From a bacterium EF100-94H03 bin56 (GTDB lineage: Bacteria > Pseudomonadota > Alphaproteobacteria > SP197), in NCBI GenBank assembly GCA_002238685.1, contig MPMV01000033.1:1-47028 (forward strand): a stretch of 47,028 bases of DNA. The letters run 5' to 3'. Position 1 is the stretch's first letter, and every line of letters starts with the position of its first letter. The notes under the pieces are model-generated. The model made no database searches. It saw nothing but the letters and a program-made list of their open reading frames with translations, and had not been told where the DNA came from. Of this stretch, positions 8,716-16,287 are shown piece by piece. The translations under genes were made by a program, and so were the position numbers.

Positions 8716-9614
8716 TCTCCCTGCCAAGAAACTCGCGGACCCGCACGTGGCTGGGCCTGGCGCCGGCGTGGCTGGTCATCGGCGTCTTCATGCTGGTCCC
8801 CATCGCGCTGATGGCCGTCATCTCGTTTCTCGAGGCCAATCCCTACGGCGGCGTTCACTTCAACTTCTCGACGGATGCCTATGTCCAGATCGCCTTTGAG
8901 TACGATCTCGAGGACAACCTCGTCTTCAATCCGATCTACATCAACATCATCCTGCGATCCGTCGGTCTGTCGATCCTTGCGACCGTTGTCTGTCTCGTCA
9001 TCGGGTTCCCTGTTGCGTACTTCATAACCCTGCAGCCACCATCGAAACGCAATTTCTACATCTACCTCATCACCATTCCGTTCTGGACGAACCTGCTCAT
9101 TCGGACCTTTTCGTGGATCCTCATCCTGGGACGCAACGGAGTCATCGAGACACCCCTGCTGCTGACCGGTGTCATCGATGATTCCCTCAACATGATGTAT
9201 ACGAACGGTGCCATCACGGTAGGATTGGCGTACAGCTATCTGCCGCTGATGATCCTGCCAATCTATGCGAGTCTCGAAAGACTCGATTTCCGGCTTGTCG
9301 AGGCGGCCAGCGACCTCTATGCCCACCGTCTTGAGATCATGACCAAGGTCATCATCCCGCTCTCCATGCCGGGTATCGTCGCCGGCTGCATGCTGGTCTA
9401 CATCCCCAGTCTGGGCGCCTTCATCGCCCCGGATCTTCTTGGCGGCGGCAAGCGCCTGCTGCTTGGCAGTCTCGTGCAATTCCAGTTCGCTACAGCCAGG
9501 AACTGGCCCTTCGGCGCAGCGATTGCCATGGTCTTGCTCGCTTTCGTCGTGGTTGCCCTCATGATTTACGCGCGGTCGGCACGCAAACGGGCCCTGATCG
9601 AGGGCGACCTGTGA
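8712..9614 (+). CDS. potB: ABC importer permease, PotB-like
   Basis: 300 residues with about six predicted membrane segments; the first is WLVIGVFMLVPIALMAVISF near residue 20. The EAA loop that contacts the ATPase is visible as EAASDLYAHRLEIMTKVIIP. The start overlaps the ATPase stop and its own stop overlaps the PotC-like start (both 4 bases), so the subunits are translationally coupled. It would form the heterodimeric channel with the next gene in the inner membrane. Confidence 0.92.
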   Translation: MISLPRNSRTRTWLGLAPAWLVIGVFMLVPIALMAVISFLEANPYGGVHFNFSTDAYVQIAFEYDLEDNLVFNPIYINIILRSVGLSILATVVCLVIGFPVAYFITLQPPSKRNFYIYLITIPFWTNLLIRTFSWILILGRNGVIETPLLLTGVIDDSLNMMYTNGAITVGLAYSYLPLMILPIYASLERLDFRLVEAASDLYAHRLEIMTKVIIPLSMPGIVAGCMLVYIPSLGAFIAPDLLGGGKRLLLGSLVQFQFATARNWPFGAAIAMVLLAFVVVALMIYARSARKRALIEGDL

Positions 9615-10456
9615 AGCGCCGACACCTCGAGGTCGGCCGCTACCATGGTCTCGGAACGTGGACCGTCCTCTGCTTCGCTTTCCTTTACTTGCCGATAGGC
9701 ATACTCATCATCTACAGCTTCAACGCCAGCTCGCTGGCGATGACCTGGACCGGATTCAGCCTTGACTGGTACGCCAAGGTCCTGCGCAACGATTCCATTC
9801 AGTTTGCAGCCGTCAATTCACTCGTCATTGCCACCATTACGACGCTCTTCGCCACGGCCATTGCCACGGCTGCAGCACTGGCACTGGTGCGTGGCGGCCG
9901 CTTCACCGGTCACACGGCATCGCTGGGTCTCGTCACGCTGCCCCTGGTCGTGCCGGAGATTGTCACCGCGGTCGCCGTCCTCATCTTCTTTGCCAATCTC
10001 AATCTCAACCTTGGAATCGGAAATGTCATCATCGCCCACACGACATTCTGCATTCCCTTCGCCTTCATGCCCATCAGGGCACGCCTCGTCGGCATGGATA
10101 CGTCCCTTGAACAGGCTGCACGCGACCTCTACTCGTCGGAATGGCAGACCTTTCGCCATATCACGGCGCCGCTGCTGATGCCGGGCATTCTCTCCGGTGC
10201 CATGTTGAGTTTCGTGATTTCGCTCGATGATTTCATCATCACGCTGATGGTGGCACCAGCCGGCGCCACCACGCTCCCCGTTTACATCTACAGCATGATC
10301 CGCCAGGGAATCACGCCTGAAGTGAACGCCATCTCTTCGGTGTTCTTTGCAGCATCGGTTCTTCTGGTTAGTATCTACTGGCTGCTTTCCCGCAGGGTCA
10401 TGTCTGTCCCAAAGGGAACCGGCACAAGCAACGCATCGGGAGGATCAAGGACATGA
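9611..10456 (+). CDS. potC: ABC importer permease, PotC-like
   Basis: 281 residues, six predicted transmembrane helices, with the EAA-like loop EQAARDLYSSEWQTFRHITAP. It pairs with the PotB-like permease. The GTG start at 9611 overlaps the upstream gene, and its stop overlaps the solute-binding protein ATG at 10453. The C-terminal RRVMSVPK tail is cytoplasmic in this family. Substrate specificity is not set by this subunit. Confidence 0.9.
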   Translation: MKRRHLEVGRYHGLGTWTVLCFAFLYLPIGILIIYSFNASSLAMTWTGFSLDWYAKVLRNDSIQFAAVNSLVIATITTLFATAIATAAALALVRGGRFTGHTASLGLVTLPLVVPEIVTAVAVLIFFANLNLNLGIGNVIIAHTTFCIPFAFMPIRARLVGMDTSLEQAARDLYSSEWQTFRHITAPLLMPGILSGAMLSFVISLDDFIITLMVAPAGATTLPVYIYSMIRQGITPEVNAISSVFFAASVLLVSIYWLLSRRVMSVPKGTGTSNASGGSRT

Positions 10457-11481
10457 TGAGAAAATTCGGCGCGCCACTGGTGGTGGTCACGCTCTTGGTA
10501 TCCGGAACAGCTTTCGCGGAAGGAGACCTCTACATCTACAACTGGTCGGACTACACGGCTCCCGACATGGTTGAGAAGTTCGAGACCGAAACAGGCATCA
10601 ACGTCATAATCGACACCTACGATTCCAACGAGACGGCTCTTGCCAAACTTCAGTCGGGGGCAACCGGATACGATATCGTCGTCCCGAGCCAGCACTTCGT
10701 CGAGATCATGATCAAGGAGGACCTGCTGCAGAAGGTCGCCGTTCACCAGATGGAGAATTTCGGGAACGTGGATCCTCGCTGGACCTATCCGAGCTGGGAC
10801 CCTGATCAGGAGTACTCGGCGCCATGGAACTGGGGGAGCGCTTCATTCTCGTACCGCGCAGACCTCTACAGCGGCAGCGGAGAGTCGCTCTCCGAGTTCT
10901 TCGAACCTTCCGAGGAAGTCTGTGGGCGTCTGGGCGTCTTCGAGGCTCCCGACGAAGTCATCAACATGGCCAATCTCTATCTCGGACTTCCCTATTGCAG
11001 CGAGGATCCGGCTGAAATGACGCGGATCCAGGAACTTCTGGTCAATCAGAAGCCATGCGTGACGACGTACAGTTCAGAGGGACTGAACGACCGGCTTGCA
11101 AATGAAGAAGTCATCATAAGCGCCCACTGGAACGGCTACTCCAAGAAGGGCCGCGAAGCGGGTGCGGACATCGTCTATGCCTATCCTCAAGAGGGGATCG
11201 TGGGATGGTACGACAGCGTCGTTGTGCCTGTCGGCGCCAGCAATATCGAGAATGCGAAGATCTTCATGAATTTCATGATGGATCCGGAAAACGCTGCCAT
11301 GCAGAGCAACTTCTCACACTATGCCAACGCCATCATGGGGTCCGGCCCCTACCTGGATGAAAGCCTCAGTTCGGCGCCCGAACTCAACGTTCCCGCCGAT
11401 GTGCCCGTGATCTTCGGTGAGGCATGTTCTCCGGCGGCGCAGAAGCTGATCGACAGGGTTTGGACGAAGGTCCTTCAGTAA
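10453..11481 (+). CDS. potD: Periplasmic solute-binding protein, PotD/PotF-like
   Basis: 342 residues. The first 22 or so form a Sec signal peptide ending at a likely AFA-EG cleavage. The mature protein begins DLYIYNWSDYTAPDMVEKFE, the hallmark N-terminus of PotD/PotF binding proteins, and continues with the family's YDIVVPS segment. It delivers the substrate to the PotBC channel. Polyamine binding needs acidic residues in the cleft; several Asp/Glu are present but I cannot assign the pocket without a structure, so the ligand stays open. Confidence 0.9.
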   Translation: MMRKFGAPLVVVTLLVSGTAFAEGDLYIYNWSDYTAPDMVEKFETETGINVIIDTYDSNETALAKLQSGATGYDIVVPSQHFVEIMIKEDLLQKVAVHQMENFGNVDPRWTYPSWDPDQEYSAPWNWGSASFSYRADLYSGSGESLSEFFEPSEEVCGRLGVFEAPDEVINMANLYLGLPYCSEDPAEMTRIQELLVNQKPCVTTYSSEGLNDRLANEEVIISAHWNGYSKKGREAGADIVYAYPQEGIVGWYDSVVVPVGASNIENAKIFMNFMMDPENAAMQSNFSHYANAIMGSGPYLDESLSSAPELNVPADVPVIFGEACSPAAQKLIDRVWTKVLQ

Positions 11482-11499
11482 CAGGGGCCCGAAGGGTCA

Positions 11500-11547
11500 G
11501 GGTGCGGCCCTGGAGGAAGCGGATGCCGCTTCCATCGGGTCGCACCC
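11500..11547. promoter_or_regulatory. Nested hairpin upstream of hyuA
   Basis: Outer arms GGGTGCG (11500-11506) and CGCACCC (11541-11547) enclose inner 8 bp arms (11515-11522 and 11526-11533) with a 3 base loop. It fills the gap between the binding-protein stop and the hyuA ATG at 11555. No T tract follows, so an attenuator, mRNA-stability or processing role is more likely than a simple terminator. No Shine-Dalgarno sequence is visible between it and the ATG. Confidence 0.5.
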
Positions 11548-11554
11548 GTTTGCC

Positions 11555-13660
11555 ATGCGCATAGCAGTCGATACAGGAGGTACGTTTACCGACCTGATCG
11601 TTGAAGACGGCAGCGGCAAGCGTCACGTCTTCAAGCGTCCGACAACGCCCGATGACCCGGTGAGAGGCATCTTCGATGCCCTGGTTCAGGCAGCCGGCAG
11701 CCGGGGCGAAACCGTGGAGGTGCTCCTGTCACAGACGGACACCTTCATTCACGCGACGACCCGGGCAATCAACGCCATCCTCACCGGCACCACCGCCCGC
11801 ACCGCCTTTCTTTGCACCGAAGGACACCCTGACACGCTCCTCTTCCGGGAAGGAGGACGTATCGAGATCTTCAATTTCACCGTCGAGTATCCGCGTCCCT
11901 ACGTTCCCCGCTCCCTGACATTCGAAGTTCCCGAACGCATCGCCCACGACGGCGGCATCGTGAAGGCTCTCGACGAGGAGGCAACCGTTGACATCCTCCT
12001 CGGACTCGGTGATCTCGGGGTCGAGGCCATCGGGGTTTGCCTGCTCTTTTCGACGATCAACCCCCGTCATGAACGCCGTCTCGGCGAACTCATAGAGCAC
12101 CACCTCCCTGGTATCCCCTACACGCTCTCGCATGTCGTCAACCCAACCTTGCGCGAGTATCGCAGGGCGTCGTCGACGTGCATCGACGCATCCCTGAAAC
12201 CGGTGATGAGCACCTACCTCAAGGATCTCGGAGAGTCACTCCAGGCAACCGGTTTCGCGGGACGCTTCCTCGTGGTGACATCCCGCGGCGGTGTCAGGGA
12301 TGGGGCGGATGTTGCGGGGGCGCCCATTCATGCCGTCAACTCGGGGCCAGCCATGGCACCCGTTGCCGGGCGCGTTTTCGCCGGAGCTGAAACGGGTGCA
12401 GACACCGTGGTCGTGGCAGACACTGGAGGCACGAGTTTCGACGTGAGCCTGGTGCGCAACGGGCGCATTCCCCAGACCCGCGAGACCTGGCTCGGCCAGC
12501 CCTTCCGGGGCCACATGACGGGTTTTCCCTCCATTGATGTCAGGAGCATCGGTGCGGGAGGCGGCAGCATCGCATGGGTCGACAGCGGAGGCATGCTGCA
12601 TGTTGGTCCGCAAAGCGCCGGCGCCGCCCCCGGACCGGCCTGCTACAATGCGGGTGGGGTACAGGCCACCGTGACCGATGCGGCACTCGTCACCGGCCTG
12701 ATCGACCCTGCCTTCTTCCTCGGTGGCCACATGCCACTCGACATCCATGCCGCACGTGACGCAGTCGAGCGCGATGTTGCATCGTCCATGGAGGTCGACC
12801 CGGAAAGGGCCGCGCTCGCCATCATGGAAGTGGCAACGGAAAACATGGTGCAGTCGATCGAGAACATCACCATCCACCAGGGGGTCGATCCACGGTCTGC
12901 CGTCCTGGTGGCAGGTGGTGGCGCGGCCGGCCTCAACGCGGTAGCGATCGCCAGGCGCCTGGGATGCCGGCACGTCGTCGTGCCGATAGCCGGCGCCGCC
13001 CTGTCGGCGGCCGGATCGCTGATGGCGGAACTGGGGGACGATTTTTCGGCTACCCTGCCGACATCGTCGAGACACTTCGACATCGATGCCGTGAACCGGG
13101 TGCTCGCTGAATTGGCAGGAAGGGCGGCCACCTTCGTCAGCGGTCCAGGTGCCGGCACCATCGCACACGAGACAACATTCTCCGCAGAGGCGCGCTACGG
13201 ACATCAGGTCTGGGAGATCGAGGTGCCGCTGCGCGGGAGCCGTTTCAACTCGACGGACGACGTGGCGGGGTTCATCTCCGACTTTCATGACATGCACGAA
13301 GCCATGTTTGCCGTACGTGATTCACACTCGGATGTAGAGATCATTCACTGGCATTGCCGGGTCCGCTGCCGGCTGCGGGATGATGAAGGGCAGGATTCCA
13401 TGCCCACCGCAGCAAGGGACAATCATGCGAGACGCGTTGTGCTGGCCGGTCACGGTGCCGTGGAGGCTTCCGTCACCGAATTTGCCGCCCTTGCAACGGA
13501 TGAGACCCTCGAAGGACCGGCCATCGTCGAATCGCCATTCACGTCGGTCGTCATTGATCCCGGTGTCTCGTTCTTCCGGAGCGCGCACGGCTCCCTGGTG
13601 ATCGAGCTCGAAGAGGGCGGTGACGACGCTCGGGCAGGTCTCGCGGCACGGCGCTGGTGA
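11555..13660 (+). CDS. hyuA: Hydantoinase/oxoprolinase subunit A
   Basis: 701 residues. The N-terminus MRIAVDTGGTFTDLIVE is the ATP-binding start of the HyuA/5-oxoprolinase A family, and a second phosphate motif appears as VVADTGGTSFDVSLV near the middle, as in the ASKHA fold. HyuA with HyuB makes ATP-dependent hydrolases of cyclic amides such as N-methylhydantoin or 5-oxoproline. It is followed 21 bp later by hyuB. Located behind a cation importer, it may open a ring formed during degradation of the imported compound (inference). Length is typical. Confidence 0.9.
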   Translation: MRIAVDTGGTFTDLIVEDGSGKRHVFKRPTTPDDPVRGIFDALVQAAGSRGETVEVLLSQTDTFIHATTRAINAILTGTTARTAFLCTEGHPDTLLFREGGRIEIFNFTVEYPRPYVPRSLTFEVPERIAHDGGIVKALDEEATVDILLGLGDLGVEAIGVCLLFSTINPRHERRLGELIEHHLPGIPYTLSHVVNPTLREYRRASSTCIDASLKPVMSTYLKDLGESLQATGFAGRFLVVTSRGGVRDGADVAGAPIHAVNSGPAMAPVAGRVFAGAETGADTVVVADTGGTSFDVSLVRNGRIPQTRETWLGQPFRGHMTGFPSIDVRSIGAGGGSIAWVDSGGMLHVGPQSAGAAPGPACYNAGGVQATVTDAALVTGLIDPAFFLGGHMPLDIHAARDAVERDVASSMEVDPERAALAIMEVATENMVQSIENITIHQGVDPRSAVLVAGGGAAGLNAVAIARRLGCRHVVVPIAGAALSAAGSLMAELGDDFSATLPTSSRHFDIDAVNRVLAELAGRAATFVSGPGAGTIAHETTFSAEARYGHQVWEIEVPLRGSRFNSTDDVAGFISDFHDMHEAMFAVRDSHSDVEIIHWHCRVRCRLRDDEGQDSMPTAARDNHARRVVLAGHGAVEASVTEFAALATDETLEGPAIVESPFTSVVIDPGVSFFRSAHGSLVIELEEGGDDARAGLAARRW

Positions 13661-13681
13661 AGGCAAGGGGAAGACAAGACC

Positions 13682-15478
13682 ATGGACAGCATACGCCTCG
13701 CCACCATCTCGAGCAGGATGCAGGGAATCTGCCAGCGCATGGCCAACACCCTGATGCGGACCGGACGATCAGGCGTGCTGAACACCGCCCATGACTTTTC
13801 GTGCTGCATCCTTAGCGCCGACGATTCCTTCGTTGCCGCCGACGAGAGCCTGCCCGTCCATGTGCTCAGCGGACCGGATATCATGGCCCGCCACGTCAAG
13901 GCGTTTCACCCTGACCTGCGGCGCGGCGACGCATTCCTCAACAACTCGCCTTATCACGGATGCTCCCATCCGGCCGACCACACCATCCTGGTCCCGGTGA
14001 TCGACGATGACGGCGTGCACCGTTTCACGGTATGCGCCAAGGCCCACCAGGCGGATATCGGCAATTCCAAGCCGACGACCTACATGGCGACGGCCCGGGA
14101 TGTCTATGAGGAAGGCGCCCTGATCTTTCCCGGCACCCGGGTGCAGCAGAACTATGAGGATGTCGCGGACATCATTCGCCTGTGCGAGTTGCGCTTCCGC
14201 GTGCCACAGCAGTGGCGGGGCGACTTTCTCGCCATGATCGGCGCTGCACGCATCGGCGAACGCGAGCTGCTTGAACTGGGGGCCGAGAAGGGCTGGGATG
14301 AACTCGATGCGTTCGTGGACGAGTGGTTCGACTACAGCGAGAAGAGGATGACGGACGCCATCCGCTCGATGCCTTCAGGAAAGGTCGAGGTGACGACCCG
14401 CCACGACCCCTTCCCCGGCCTTCCGGAGGACGGCCTCGAAATCAGGGTCCGTATGGAGGTCGATGCGCACGCCGGTTTCATTGACATCGATCTCACAGAC
14501 AACCCGGACAACCTGGCGTGCGGTCTCAACCTGACAGAGGCAACGGCCGTTGCCGGCGCCATGACCGGCGTGTTCAACAGTATCGACCACACCGTTCCCC
14601 CGAATGCCGGAAGCATCCGAAGAGTTCGCGTTCGTCTTCGCGAAGGCTGTGTCGTGGGAATTCCGCGACACCCCTACAGCTGCTCTCTGGGCACTTCGAA
14701 CATCTGCGATCGCCTCGAGAATGCCGTGGTCCACGCTATCGCGCGACTTGGCGACGGCTGGGGCATGGCGGAATGCGGACCGCTGCTGCCCCCCGCAACG
14801 GGTGTCATTTCCGGCACGGACCCGCGCAACGGCGAGCACTACGTCAACGAGATCTTCCTTTTCCACACTGCAGCGGGTGCTTCGGCGCAGGCCGATGGCT
14901 GGCTCACGCTGACGGCCATGGGATCGGCCGGACTGTGTCTTCTCGACAGCGTGGAGCTCGATGAACTGCGGTTCCCGATGCGTGTCTACCGCCAGGAAAT
15001 CGCGATGGACACAGAAGGACCCGGAAGACGGCGGGGTGCTCCTGGCGCACGCGTGGAATTCGGACCGGTCGATTGCACGATGTCCGTCGCCTACGCGAGC
15101 GACGGAACTCTGTTCCCGGCCGCAGGCGTGCGCGGCGGCGGGCAGGCAGCTCCGGCGTATCAGATCAGGTGCGATCGCAGCGGCTGCGAGCACGAACTCG
15201 ACGCCTGTGCCGAAGTACACCTTGAAGCCGGTGAGAGGATTGTCTCACTGACACAACCAGGCGGTGGCTACGGACCTCCCCATGAGCGAGAGCCCGCACG
15301 GGTTCTGGAGGATGTTGTAGAGGGCTGGATATCACCTGCTCGCGCGCGCGATACATACGGAGTCGTGGTCACCAACGACGGCGACGTGGATCACGTGGCG
15401 ACACAGGAATTGCGGCAAAGGCTCTTCAGTGTGCCCGAGGACAATCCCATGCCAGCGGACGGGGAGGATGCTCGATGA
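13682..15478 (+). CDS. hyuB: Hydantoinase/oxoprolinase subunit B
   Basis: 598 residues of the HyuB family: the region RRGDAFLNNSPYHGCSHPADHTILVPV matches the conserved core with the metal-binding His/Asp residues, and the C-terminus has the family's glycine-rich PGGGYGPP segment. An AAGGGGAAG ribosome-binding site precedes the ATG. It partners with HyuA for ATP-dependent cyclic-amide hydrolysis in the cytoplasm. Its stop overlaps the start of the next small gene (ATGATG), so the three are one transcript. Confidence 0.9.
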   Translation: MDSIRLATISSRMQGICQRMANTLMRTGRSGVLNTAHDFSCCILSADDSFVAADESLPVHVLSGPDIMARHVKAFHPDLRRGDAFLNNSPYHGCSHPADHTILVPVIDDDGVHRFTVCAKAHQADIGNSKPTTYMATARDVYEEGALIFPGTRVQQNYEDVADIIRLCELRFRVPQQWRGDFLAMIGAARIGERELLELGAEKGWDELDAFVDEWFDYSEKRMTDAIRSMPSGKVEVTTRHDPFPGLPEDGLEIRVRMEVDAHAGFIDIDLTDNPDNLACGLNLTEATAVAGAMTGVFNSIDHTVPPNAGSIRRVRVRLREGCVVGIPRHPYSCSLGTSNICDRLENAVVHAIARLGDGWGMAECGPLLPPATGVISGTDPRNGEHYVNEIFLFHTAAGASAQADGWLTLTAMGSAGLCLLDSVELDELRFPMRVYRQEIAMDTEGPGRRRGAPGARVEFGPVDCTMSVAYASDGTLFPAAGVRGGGQAAPAYQIRCDRSGCEHELDACAEVHLEAGERIVSLTQPGGGYGPPHEREPARVLEDVVEGWISPARARDTYGVVVTNDGDVDHVATQELRQRLFSVPEDNPMPADGEDAR

Positions 15479-15909
15479 TGGTTCTTCGTGTGATGGTGAT
15501 CCTGACGGTGTTTGCCGGTTGCGCCCTGGCGGCAGGCAGTGACACGACCGGCAACACGACAACACTGTCTGACGCCCTTGACCTCGTCGAGTCGGGTGGC
15601 TGCGGGGAGGCGCTCGTCCTCCTGGAGAATCTCGATCGCAGGGAATCCGGCAATCCGGACACCCTCAACATGCCGGGGCACGCATCACGCCAGATCGGCA
15701 GGCTTGACGATGCCTTCGCCTGGTATGAGATGGCTCTGGCCATCGATCCACTGCATCGCGGAGCCAATGAGTACCCGGGGGAGCTCCTGCTTGAAACCGG
15801 CGACGTCGCAAAGGCAAGGGAGCGCCTTGCGGCCCTCGAGACCGCATGCCCGGATGGCTGCGGGGAACTGGACGAGTTCACCGAGGCAATTGCCGCCGCC
15901 ACCCGATAG
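15475..15909 (+). CDS. Small exported TPR-repeat protein
   Basis: 144 residues with a Sec signal peptide (about 1-20, VFAGCALA-AG) and two to three TPR-like helices, for example GHASRQIGRLDDAFAWYEMALAIDPLHRGANEYPGELLLETGDVAKARERL. It probably scaffolds protein contacts in the periplasm or outer membrane. The Cys at about position 16 in the FAGCALA context could be a lipobox, so lipidation is possible. It is coupled to hyuB by a 4 base overlap, but a link to hydantoin metabolism is not obvious; similar proteins occur in many unrelated operons. Confidence 0.75.
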   Translation: MMVLRVMVILTVFAGCALAAGSDTTGNTTTLSDALDLVESGGCGEALVLLENLDRRESGNPDTLNMPGHASRQIGRLDDAFAWYEMALAIDPLHRGANEYPGELLLETGDVAKARERLAALETACPDGCGELDEFTEAIAAATR

Positions 15910-15912
15910 GAT

Positions 15913-15941
15913 CCGGGACGTCGGAATCATCCGACCCCGGG
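15913..15941. terminator. Hairpin after the Pot-Hyu-TPR operon
   Basis: Arms CCGGG and GTCGGA pair with TCCGAC and CCCGG around an ATCA loop, starting 4 bases after the TPR stop. There is no T tract, so it is a candidate operon end rather than a textbook terminator. Confidence 0.45.
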
Positions 15942-16009
15942 AATCCGCAGGATTGAGACTGCATTCACGTTGCATCTCCAGGGTAGATCCACACCACCGG
16001 CGACCCGCG

Positions 16010-16245
16010 AAAGATCACATGGGTCGCTGAGCCCGTAGCCCTCGTGCTGCTGAGTCATCTGGATCGGGAAGGTTCTGGTGGAGTCCGGCAATTCAGGCAC
16101 ACCTTCACCGGGGACGAGGAGCCAAAGGTTGCCGATGATCCAGGGCTGTTCGGCCGCTCATGCGCGGACGACCTCCCGGTCCGCTCATCCCGGCCTGACG
16201 CAGGACAGGTTACAGGTCCTTTCGATTATCGAGCGGTCCTGTGGC
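16010..16245 (-). pseudogene. Remnant of a proline racemase-family gene (C-terminal part)
   Basis: Read on the minus strand, this stretch resembles the 3' end of the intact proline racemase-family gene at 23318-24355. Short blocks match: QDRSIIE against QARSIIG, then GLHQNLPDPDD against GIHQHLLDPDD, then EGYGLSD against EGYRLGD. The blocks lie in different frames, so it is decayed. At DNA level the segments around 16022-16045 and 16070-16095 align with 23346-23365 and 23390-23415. It is a degraded paralogue, not a recent copy. The rest of 15942-16287 holds no other recognisable gene. Confidence 0.6.
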
Positions 16246-16287
16246 AACAGCCGCTTCGCCGTACTCCTTCCGGCACGAGGCATCGGA

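Noticed and set aside
11384..11626. Minus-strand frame across the binding protein/hyuA junction
   Set aside because: It overlaps the hairpin and two strong plus-strand genes and has no protein-family character.
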